This document shows, piece after piece, positions 54,394-64,000 of a DNA stretch of 64,000 bases. The stretch covers positions 10,125,042 through 10,189,041 of the forward strand of contig NC_037590.1 in the NCBI RefSeq assembly GCF_003073045.1, read 5' to 3'. The notes below the pieces were generated by a model that worked only from the letters and a program-made list of their open reading frames with translations, was not told where the DNA came from and searched no databases. Numbering within the stretch: the first letter of the stretch is position 1; each line of letters starts with the position of its first letter. A program made the position numbers and the translations under genes. Origin of the DNA: Pomacea canaliculata (taxonomy: Eukaryota > Mollusca > Gastropoda > Architaenioglossa > Ampullariidae).

Positions 54394-57300
54394 CATGGAG
54401 CAAAGATGTGTCAGACTCCACAGGAAAAAAAAAGGAAACTGTTACAGACAGATCTTTGCAGAGACACATCTGATTGTGTCTTCTTCAGTTGCAGCCATTT
54501 TTCACTCATCAGTTGTGAATAGCAAGGCTTGTCCTGGTGCAACAGTGATAAAACTGAACACTAAGACAAAGACTGCAGGATGGAGAATGACATAACCAAG
54601 CCCGGCTTTGTGAAATGTCTGGCCTTTGAGACTTTGGAACTTATCAGTGACAAATGTGCAGCGTTGTGGGGGCGGGGGGAGAAGTGATCTGTACAAAGGA
54701 TAGTACTCGTCATGTGTACGCATGTTTACTATGGGATCCTGTACAAGTGCATAGTGAGTGAGTGCATGTATAAATGGGGGCATGCACATGTAGTAGTGTG
54801 GTTTGCGTTGTGTTATAACAGTTCTGGGCCTCGTTTAACTGCCTGCATAAACAGTTTGGTGAACAAGGAGAGAGTATTCACCTTGCTGTGTGCAACTGTA
54901 AGTGTTTGCATGTGTGCATGTTTGTGGTGCATAATACATGCCCACATTTCCAATGTTTTATCTGTTAGTTACTTCTGCTGTGCATTGTAGGCTTTGTTTT
55001 TTCAAATAGACTTCAAAAGATAGTTGATTGAATTGTACAGGTAACATTTTGCTATTTTCAAACTTGTAGAAATCACAGTTTCTTGTCATTCTGATTCAAA
55101 CGAGATTTAGTTCATGCATGTGTGTTTCATTTTGTAATCTATAATTTTAGTTTTCTTAAACTGTTAATGGTTACTAGCCAGCTGGGAAACCACAGATAGT
55201 TTATTTCATTTGTAGTTGCTTTGTGTATCCCCTAAAAAGTAAAAAAGCAGTATTTACTCTGATTTTTTTCACTCCTTCTGTGCAGATGTACTGCATGCAT
55301 GCATGCAGCTTGTGAATAGAAATGAGTTGAAAGACAATATTCACAAAGATGCCTGCCTATATATATATTTTTTTTTAAAGTTTAGAGCACTACTGTGACT
55401 GATGGATGTGTCAAACTCAGATGCTATTATCAACTGGGAGAGCTCAGATCAGTGGTTTGTTTTGGGTCAATATTATAGATATATGATATGACAGGCTTAT
55501 TGCTCTCCAATGATAACACTAAGAATTCTGGAGATGAGGGTCAGCTATCTTCACAAGCTATTTTATCATCAGTTTTTACTCCCAGTCACATCACAACACA
55601 TATTTGACTGTATTTACATGGTAAAGAGCTGTCTTCATTGTGGGCATATGCCTAGTTCCCTTTGAAAATCTTATAAATATCTGAGGGCATTGTTGATCAT
55701 CTAGCTTTGTTTACAATTACGTCCTCTCACTATGGCATTCTAGATAAAATATAGCATAATCGATGGTTCTTGTTCACTGTGCTAAATCAGCCATATAAAG
55801 ATGGTTAATAATTGCCAGTATATAAGCTGTAGTGGACTAATAACCTTTGTTGCCTTTGTAGTCCATTGTTTATTATGCTGATATGTGAAAGCCAGTTGAT
55901 TTGGTTTGGCAAAGACTTAAAAAGTTTCATAACCTTCTATTTCAGTGTTGTAGGTGATTTTTATCTGTTAGATTAAATCTAAAGCATAAACATTATGGTT
56001 TCTCAGGTGTATTTGGCAGTAATTGTGCATGCATGTGTGTGTATGCACATGCGTACATGTTTATGCGTGACTGCATTCTATTTTAATAATAATGTCATGC
56101 AGTATTTTATAAATCTACATGTTAAATTTCTGCAGAATTCAGCTTCTCTTAAATGGTTGGATTTCATGTAGCCAAACATTGATGTTGGATGAATTTTTGT
56201 TCATCTTTCCCAATCCCACACATTCACACTGTACCTTGTGTATGCAATGAGCAGTGCTTTTTTTAATGTTCAGTTATTATTATTTGTAGATTCCTAGCTC
56301 ATTTAGTATGTCTTGTGCTCAGCCCTACACTCACTTAAAAGCTGTGTAGCATCCCCTTCCACTCAAACAATTGTGGAGCCTGCATCTTCATTTTAAAATC
56401 TTGAAAGATGCTAATGAAATTGGTCTCCAGGTTTTTGATGTTCACATGCCAGGTTTGCTCAGTTTTACAGTCCAGTGACTTAAAATAGTGAGGGGAATGG
56501 CATGTTGGGCTTCAGTGATAGATACTGACCTTTTGACATTTCCATTCACAATTTCAGGTTTCTGATGAACTGTTTTCTTCCTAAACTGTGCATCATTTCT
56601 TGGAGACCACCATGTTCCCTTTCTAATGCAAAGAAATACAAACTGATCATAATTTGTGTAGTAGGCATTTGACAAGAAGTGCATTTACTCTTTGCTGTGC
56701 TGTTCTAAATGTTATTGCACAGACCCATGAGCCCAGCATATTGATTACTGCACTTAGGTTCAATGTGAAAGTGAACATGCTCACTCCCACTGAGTTGGAT
56801 GACATCACTCATAGCAGTCTCCCTGCACAAGGGTTGTGTGATGGGTACAAGTATAAATGATTGTTTTGCAACCTGAAATTTTGAGCACAAATCAGAACAT
56901 CAGTATATCATTTAAGCACTGCTTGCCATTTCTTTTGACTTTTCCTTTAAGTGTGCTATCCATATTGGGGGAGAGAGCAAAAGCCATAACCCATTGAGTT
57001 TTCAGCAAACAAAGGGAAAGATGGGGTTTATTTACTTCATGAAATGGGTTTAATGCTATTCCAGTGTTAGCAGATCCCTGCGCAAGTGGCACTGAAGACT
57101 TTTTGGGATGTTTTGTTTGGTTTGTTTTTGGGGTTTTTTTAATTATCAAGACTCTCTATTAATCGCATGTATATATGTATATGTATATAATTTGGGAGTT
57201 GCCTTGATTTTATAATCTTGGTCTAGTCTCAACCCATACAGTGCTGATGCTTAGGTCTTCAAAGTTATTCTTGTGTTGTTTTGGGGTGATGGACTTACAC

Positions 57301-60300
57301 TCTCAAGAAGAGTAATGTCTTTACATAGTTTTTTTTTTTTTTTTTAACAGCCATACTCAGAATATACATTTTGTTTTATTAACAGTAATATAAATTTGTT
57401 CATAATGATATTTGCATGAAATACACCTGACAAGAGCTGATTAATTTATCGTGAAAGTAATTTGTCAAAATTACTATTCTTTTAGCTGGAAGATCTACTC
57501 AGAATATTTGTGGACAATACTTCTATTTCTGTTGGAAATTTCTTTTTGTTTGCTAGGCTGTCATGCTTAAAATTTAGAGCTCAGCCATGCAGGTTTATTT
57601 AGAGTGAATAAAGAATTAACTGAATGAACGTAGAATTTTCAATGTTCCTGTTGTCTTGTAAGAGTATATAATGTCGATCATATTTCATTATGTATTGGTC
57701 ATCATGACTTGTGCTCTTAGCAGCTTTTACAGATATATATATACACACACAAAACTAAAGTTGGGCTTGTAGGCTCAAGTGCATAAATCAGTTTCAACAC
57801 AATTTGATGGCACCTAGTATTACTTTGTTGCTGTTCTGTTGGCGTTAAAGCAATTCATGAAAAACTCTGCAAGTACAAAGTTGAGTTATATGAAGTTTAA
57901 TGAAAAACAAAAGATGCTGCTGCAGGGACGTGAATGGTGTGGTGATATGATGGGAAACCTATGATCATCAATAAAGAGCGTGTGTTCCGGAGTGAGATCT
58001 TCTTGTCTTGGGGCACAAATGAATAGTAAATGTGGCAGCTGCTCAGAGGGCTGGCCATCTTAGAACCAAAAGACCCTTTTATACTTGTGATCACTGAAGC
58101 AAAAACATACTGCTTGTGAAGATCCAATGTTGTTGACAGAAACAAGATCTTGTTGAAAAGAAACTTTCTAGTGCTCACATGCACTCCAGTGAGTCCATGC
58201 TATCTATCATGCTTGGATTAGCTATTAGACAAGAAAACGCTGTTATAACAAGGTTATTTGTGTTAAGATTCTTGTTACAATTGTCTGCAATTTTGCCTTC
58301 TGAATTTGAAATTGATTAAATGATAGTAGTGTATGCTTGTTATGTACAGATCAGAAAATAATATGTGTTAATTATTACAAGGGGAAGACAACGTTTTTGC
58401 TTTGCATATACTTTAGTGCAAGCTATTCTATCATTTAAAAACATACAGCCTCTGCCTAGAGTACTTGACATGCTTGTTATTTCAGACAACATTCTAAGCA
58501 GCAAATATGATCTGAAGGAGGGTTTTTTTTAATTATTTTTATGTGAATCATGTTTGTTGAAAAGGCTAATTGTTTTCTGATGAAAGTTTTTTTAAAAAAA
58601 AAACCTTTTGACTGGGTACAAGGTCTGCCAGTTTGCTCTCAGTAGGGTGCCTAGTGTTGACTTTATTAATCTTACAAGTGGTCTACAGACTGCAAGGTCG
58701 TTACTGTCTGGTATGACAACCTGTGATACCTTGAGGTCTAGAATATTGATTTTTTTTTTTTTTAATGCCAACTTTTCTTTATGCAGCCATGAAGGCTTTC
58801 TTCCTGAATGTGTTGCAGTCTGAATCATTCTATGCGGTTAACCTTTGTGTGTTGGAAAATCTTTACACAGTCATTTAATATTGCATTATCAGTGTTACAT
58901 CATCAATTATTGGAACTGAAAGGTTGTTTAATTCTTAGGACCTTGTGGTTATTAAATGGGGCTTTCTCACTTAATGCAGCAGCAGTGCCACAGCAAAGTG
59001 TTCCCAATTCTTTCACAGGACAGCATTGAAAATTTCATGTACCATTGTCATTTTTCTTTCTGGGGTTGTGATGGTGGTTGGAAGTCTGTTACTTCACAGT
59101 TACTTTCTTGAGGGAATCCCCAGTCTAGTCAGCCTTTGTGCCGGTGCCACTGTTGACTTTTGTGCATGAAATGAGTTCTGAAGAAAGTGGTGTAGCATGA
59201 TAAAAGCTAAAGCACTTTCCTTCTAAACGAGGATGTGCTAGAAAAAAATCTTGGAGATAATATCATTACTTTTTCAAACATCTGTTTGTTTTGTATGATG
59301 TATATATGTGGCATGTAAGTGTAGAATTCTGTGCTCAAACATATGACCTACACATTACATTGAACTTTGGTCCTCCTTCTGTAGGATGTAGCATCTGGCA
59401 GGTGGCTACAGACAAATGCAGGCGGGGGGGAGGGGAACACTATCAGTTATGTAACATGCAGTTAAATTTTGGCTTTAAAAGTTGTTCTCAAGGTAAAAGC
59501 TTTTAGACGTGTGTTCTGGACAAAATGAGTGCAAATAATTGGGAGCATTTGTGTATCGTGTCTTCTCAGCTTTGCAAAACATGAGGCCAGTCTTTCCTTC
59601 ACGTCACAAATCAGAAGGTACATGAAACATCTGCTCATAAGTTCAGGTCTACTTTAAAGCCTGCAGTTGACCGCTTATGAACACCTGGAGTATGCTGCTG
59701 TCATGATTAGGTTGTGGATGTGCTTTAAAACAAATTATTATCAGTGCTTATATCTGTATGGAAAAAAAATGGATGTAACTGCAGATTGGAAATGTATTTG
59801 TTTCTGTTTTCCACAGCACAGTTTCCATTGATATCCAAATGTGTTTGCCTGGTAATGTAGACCCTACAGAGAGTATATTAACTTGAATTTGTGCTCTGCC
59901 TGTTACAATGTGAGGCTCTAAGGATGAGCAGTGGAAACGTGTAACTCTGGAAAAACAAGCTTATTTTATCCATGCTGCTTACATGCTGTGAGTCATCATG
60001 TGGAATATTTTATTCTAAAGATATGCACTGGTTGCTTAAAGACATTTGAATTCTTGTGAAGCTTGGTTTTTAAATAAATAATTTGAAATTGTTGTGTGTC
60101 AACGCGAATTGAGAAAAAAGGATTATTGAAAGTGAAAAATTGCAATTGGGAATGCAAATATGAGCATTATGTCACCTGAGAACAGAAATTATTAGTCTGA
60201 AAAGCTTTACAGCAAAAGCTCCAAATCCAGGACACCAGCATTTTGACAGCCCCATTTAGGACAGTTGATTCTCAAGCTAGGTGGTTCCAATGACATCATT

Positions 60301-60360
60301 TGAAACTTGGTGGCCTTTATGTACCACTGAATAACAGGATTTAGATGTGATTGTAAATAA
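54394..60360 (+). other. Probable long 3' UTR of GRB2
   Basis: After the GRB2 stop there are about 6 kb without a credible exon on either strand, T-rich on the + strand. AATAAA signals occur at 57607-57612, 60073-60078 and 60355-60360, so alternative polyadenylation is possible. The region converges on the 3' end of NOL12. Whether it is all transcribed cannot be read from sequence alone. Confidence 0.45.
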
Positions 60361-60499
60361 ATGATTGTTCCTTCAACCCAAAATTTCAAAACATCACTAC
60401 CGTTTAAGCCACACTTGCCATTTCATGTTGCTAAATTAGTTTCTTGTTTTGGTACACACTTGAGCACATTTCAAGACAAAATCATGTTTGAGCAACATT

Positions 60500-60505
60500 T
60501 TTATT
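60500..60505 (-). terminator. NOL12 polyadenylation signal candidate
   Basis: The plus-strand TTTATT reads AATAAA on the minus strand, about 540 bases beyond the NOL12 stop. It lies only about 140 bases from the last GRB2 polyadenylation signal, consistent with two convergent transcription units. Confidence 0.4.
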
Positions 60506-61042
60506 AACAGACAAAAATAAAAGGTGAGCTGCTGAAGACTGCAATAAATCAATTTGAAACATCTTGCCACATGCTGACATTCCAAAAAAGTATCATTAGC
60601 TTCAAGATTCTTAACAATTAAGACGGTGAAAACCTATTGTTTAACATCCTAGCCCTTATCTATGGAAATTGAATGTGAAGAAAAGAAATTGGAAGAGGGT
60701 GGAGCATTGTTACAATTATACTGATAGACGTGGGAAAGTTCAAACTTATAACTGATAGCATTTCCTTTTTTATACTCTTTCAGGCTTTTCAATTACTAAA
60801 ATGTTACAAGAATGGACAGTGATGATACATGCCAGTAAATGTCATGCCAAAACAAGAAAATTAAACTATTTTTTTTAACATGACAACTTTATACTGTTGA
60901 GAAATGAGATTTTCTTCAGAAAAGTTGGCTGTCATTATAAGCATAGAGAAGACTTGCTTAACAAAGGGACATAATCACATTTGTTTTTGAGGACACCCAG
61001 AGACGTTTGCATATCCATATTTACACACATTTTCAGTCATGT

Positions 61043-63681
61043 CTATCTTTTATTTCCCTTCTTGCCTTTAACTTTTAAATAAAATTTCTTTCTCTTCTTG
61101 CTGGAGCCTTGACCACCTATCTGTGACAATCTGCAAACAAAAGTCAAGAGAAAAATCTGATACATGCGTTTACTACTAGTTGACATCTCTAGAAATATTA
61201 AAACCTTGCAGATGGACTTCAACAACTTTAACTTGATCCAAAAATCTCTAGATCATATTGCCTTTGACAACTTTAAGAAAATCTTCCAACACTGCATTCA
61301 ATTCAAAATTGAAAAACTTGCCATTTTTGTGATTGCAATTTTTTTTTTAATAAAGCAGCGACCACTTCCATTTTAAGAAGAGTTGATTTGGCAATTCATG
61401 CCCTTGAAAAGTATACATCCACAGACTGATAATCACCGAAAACAATAAAGAAATATGATAATGGTTTACTTGTGCTTTATTTGTTTCTGTTTCTTTTTCA
61501 ACTCTTCTGCTGCTTTGCTATCACTCTTTCCTTTGTTATCATCTTCAACCCTACAGGCAGTTTCCTGCAAAAGAGTAGGAGTAATGTAACTTTTAGTTAT
61601 ATCAATGCCCTAGTTGAATTACTATTCATACGTTCATACGACAAATCTATCAAACAAATTTTGTCCTTGATAATGGACTCAAAACATTACAACCCATCAC
61701 AGAACTAGGAAAAATAAGATAAATATCTTGATGGTTAAAACAAAGTTTATGCCAAAGAAAGATGATTAAAATTCCTACACCTATTAAGAGATGACAAATT
61801 TACAAGAAAAGTTTGTTGAAAACTACCAAATTTCTCCTCATATATGCCAATAGAAACATGAAATGCATAATACTTGACAACACAATATTAAAATTCGTGA
61901 CACAAATTGTAAAGATAACTCACAGTCTCACTGGAAGTAAGACCAGAATTGAAACCCAGCCGCAAACCTCCCTGGCCACCAAGATCAACAGCACCTATGT
62001 CAGTGATGGAGACTGTATGGTCTGGCAGGTCATATTCGTGAGTAGTAGTATCAACCAAGTGTTCTACTTCTGGAACTCTGTGTTTATCATATTTTCGCAG
62101 ATCCCGAGCCTGAGAAAAACATTCACAATATAAACTCCCTCAGTTTTACAAACAAGCTAAAATCTGCTGGGCTTAAAGAACTTCATCTTAAAAATGCTGG
62201 AAATGAAATCTCTCTCTCTCCTAGTTTTTCAAGCAAGTACAACTAAATCTGCTTATAGTCTTTTTGTATCATTGGGTGCATTGGTGTCTTACAGCATTAA
62301 TCATTGTGATATCATTCAGATCATGTCACAGATAATAACCTTTGTTAATAAAAGCCTGATTATAAAAACCAAACAATTGAAGGAAGTCTCAAATAAAAAT
62401 AATGAAAAAAAACTAGAACCAAAAGTGAAAATGTAATCATACTTGCTGTTTCAATGCCTGTCTTTGCTCTTTTATTTTTTTTTCATTCTGCTCTTTTGCT
62501 TTCTTGCGCCTTTCATTCTTCCTTTTTCTGAACCCCAGAAGGTAATCTCTGTTGAGAAAATAGGACTTTATGTAATGTGAAAATGAAACGCGAAATCATA
62601 CTCAAGATTTATGCAAACAGCAGCTTCATGCGAATGGAAAACAATAGCTATAATTGTATTGATGCTAGAACCAAAGATAGTGTAGATATACCATAGTAGG
62701 TAATACAGTGATACCTCGGTTCTCGAACGCCTTGACTTTCGACCAAATCGGTATTCGACCAGGAAATTCGAGAAAATTTTGTCTTGGAATTCGAACAAAT
62801 ATTTGGAACTCGAACATCCGAACGTCCGAGATGAGCCGAATGGCGTTCATTCGGCCCAGCGCGCCTTGCTTGCATCATCAGTGACAATAACCATCCCCCT
62901 TCCCTCCTCCCTCCACATTCATTCCCTCCTGCCATAAAGTTTGGTACAGGTACAGTAAATGAAACACAATTTACTGTACTGTACAGTACATTTTTGTTGG
63001 TTTTTTTTTGTTTTTTGTTTTTTTTTGTTTTAATAAATGCACTTTTATTTCTTATTTCTTGTTGAGACTCATGTTTTTCTACATATTATATACAAATTAG
63101 GCCAGTAAATAGGCATTTTCTGGGGCTTGGAACGAATTAATCCAGTTTCCATTATTTCCTTTGGGTTTCATTGCTTCGGTTCTCGAACAATTTGGTTCTC
63201 GACCGTCCTCCCGGAACGAATTATGTTCGAGAACCGAGGTATCACTGTATTGTCTTTCACTCTTTATTATGGGAAATGCTAATCAATTTACAAGGTGGTG
63301 GGGGTAATTGGTGTTTTACGCCGAGCTATCAACTAAGGCTGTATCACAGTGAAACAGCCAGGCCTGCATAGTAGTATTAGCACTACAGTACTCCGCAGTA
63401 AGCAGCTGCATTACCATCATATCATTCAGATGAGGATGGCTTAAATCTAACATTACTTTCGGAAATAACCAAAACTAAGTTATGAAGAAACTGATGGAAA
63501 GAACAATAAGAAGTAAAATATTTATACACCGTTTTCATTCTACATGCAATAAGCTCCTTATGTTAAAAAATAAATAATCGTACTTCCTTGCGTTTTCGTC
63601 GAAAGTTAAAACAATTTTTTTTTGCCGATTGCGTCCTTTTGTTTTCTTTCCAGCTCCATGTGTTTTTGAGATGGCAGCCAT
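61043..63681 (-). CDS. NOL12: NOL12/Rrp17-like nucleolar rRNA-processing protein
   Basis: Model on the minus strand: exons 63681-63584, 62548-62443, 62109-61924, 61564-61470 and 61130-61043, giving 190 residues; human NOL12 has about 213. The N-terminus is basic and reaches KIVLTFDENARKDYLLGFRK (about residues 22-41), the hallmark of the Nol12/Rrp17 family. It continues into KRKNERRKKAKEQ and a long Lys/Arg/Glu/Gln helix. Later sections include LPDHTVSITDIGAVDLGG, matching the family's second conserved block, and a Lys-rich C-terminus (KKRKKF, KGKKGNKR) that should act as a nuclear/nucleolar localisation signal. Family members are RNA-binding factors for pre-rRNA processing at ITS1/5' ends of large-subunit rRNA. 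All junctions are GT-AG and the sum closes in frame. The gene is convergent with GRB2. Intron 1 carries a MITE and a SINE tail. Confidence 0.94.
62706..63247. mobile_element. TA-flanked MITE (Tc1/mariner/pogo-like) in NOL12 intron 1
   Basis: The ends are CAGTGATACCTCGGTTCTCG and its exact reverse complement at the far side, each flanked by TA. The inner sequence repeats TTCGA/TTCTCGA words several times. TA duplication with inverted repeats indicates a Tc1/mariner-type element; the exact family is inference. With 542 bases and no transposase frame it is non-autonomous. Confidence 0.88.
63304..63362 (-). mobile_element. SINE 3' tail fragment
   Basis: The reverse complement reads CTGGCTGTTTCACTGTGATACAGCC... 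and ends CGGCGTAAAACACCAATTAC. This matches the 3' part of the intact SINE at 33555-33745. Only the 3' end is present, as expected for a 5'-truncated retrotransposition. Confidence 0.75.
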
Positions 63682-63709
63682 CTTGTTAAAGGTAGTTAAC
63701 TCCGGAAGT
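63673..63709 (-). promoter_or_regulatory. NOL12 core promoter motifs (YY1-like at start codon, ETS upstream)
   Basis: On the minus strand the start codon lies within AAGATGGCTGCC (63684-63673), a YY1-type word. An ETS-type CCGGAAGT reads on the plus strand at 63702-63709, 21-28 bases upstream. This combination is common at housekeeping and translation-related genes with very short 5' UTRs. The role is inferred from motif and position. Confidence 0.5.
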
Positions 63710-63742
63710 AGATTGTGAGTGATACCGCAGTAGCCCTAGAGC

Positions 63743-63944
63743 CGAGATTCTCAACTTTTTTCGACTGTACCACAAAGGGTGAAAGTATGTCTGCAGGTAC
63801 CTCTCGCTCGTAAGTTCGCACATAAAAGTAATTATTTTCATAATGGCGTGTGTTTGTTTAAATCGCTGCGTACCCCTGATAACCCATGCCGTATCCCTAC
63901 GCCGCTACGGGTACGCTTTACACACCACTGGTTGACAACAGCTT
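63743..63944. mobile_element. hAT-like MITE immediately upstream of NOL12
   Basis: Both flanks read CCCTAGAGC (63734-63742 and 63945-63953), consistent with an 8-bp target duplication plus one chance base. The ends (GATTCTCAAC... and ...GGTTGACAAC) are imperfect inverted repeats with the CTCAAC/GTTGA core typical of hAT ends. It is non-coding and starts only 62 bases upstream of the NOL12 start codon. Confidence 0.75.
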
Positions 63945-64000
63945 CCCTAGAGCTCCATGTAAATTGTTCTAGAGTGAAAAGTTTCGAAACAAAAGTATGT

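Overview
The window looks like nuclear DNA from an invertebrate animal, most plausibly a mollusc or another lophotrochozoan. Genes are split by short GT-AG introns, two housekeeping genes (GRB2 and NOL12) have recognisable animal proteins, and AT-rich spacers carry microsatellites, a tRNA-derived SINE and small DNA transposons with clear target-site duplications. The species assignment is inference. I saw no prokaryotic operons, CRISPR arrays, rRNA genes or viral genes.

Region 1 (about 1-33 kb) is the striking part. Five paralogous genes lie head to tail on the + strand and are called R1-R5 here: R1 1091-3231, R2 5066-9644, R3 12520-13771, R4 19955-22395, R5 31158-32573. Each encodes a small type I membrane protein with one cysteine-rich module, a single transmembrane exon and a cytoplasmic tail without a recognisable death domain. 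Internal junctions from the cysteine-rich exon onward are all phase 1, and the rebuilt CDSs of R1, R2, R4 and R5 close in frame. The module core (C-x2-C-x6/7-C-x8-12-C-x3-C) is reminiscent of single-CRD TNF-receptor-type proteins such as BCMA and TACI. R1, R2 and R4 insert coiled-coil stalk exons between module and membrane. R3 and R5 lack the stalk and carry a distinct module with an adjacent Cys-Cys pair. R2 has a freshly duplicated stalk exon. R3 has a reading-frame conflict between a good signal peptide and its ectodomain. An orphan transmembrane exon follows R3.

Region 2 (33-38.6 kb) holds no gene I can support: an intact SINE, AT-rich repeats and a 62-bp minisatellite. Region 3 (38.6-40.2 kb, - strand) holds a two-exon gene for a small folate-receptor/HHIP-type cysteine-rich protein, probably membrane or GPI anchored. 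Region 4 (40.2-47.4 kb) is intergenic.

Region 5 (47.4-60.4 kb, +) is the GRB2/drk adaptor gene (SH3-SH2-SH3, 221 residues) with a GC-rich upstream region and an apparently very long 3' UTR. It converges on region 6, the - strand NOL12/Rrp17 nucleolar protein gene (five exons, 61043-63681). The NOL12 first intron contains a TA-flanked MITE, and its promoter is hemmed in by a hAT-like insertion. GRB2 is a phosphotyrosine adaptor and NOL12 an rRNA-processing factor. Nothing in the sequence ties either to the receptor cluster beyond proximity.
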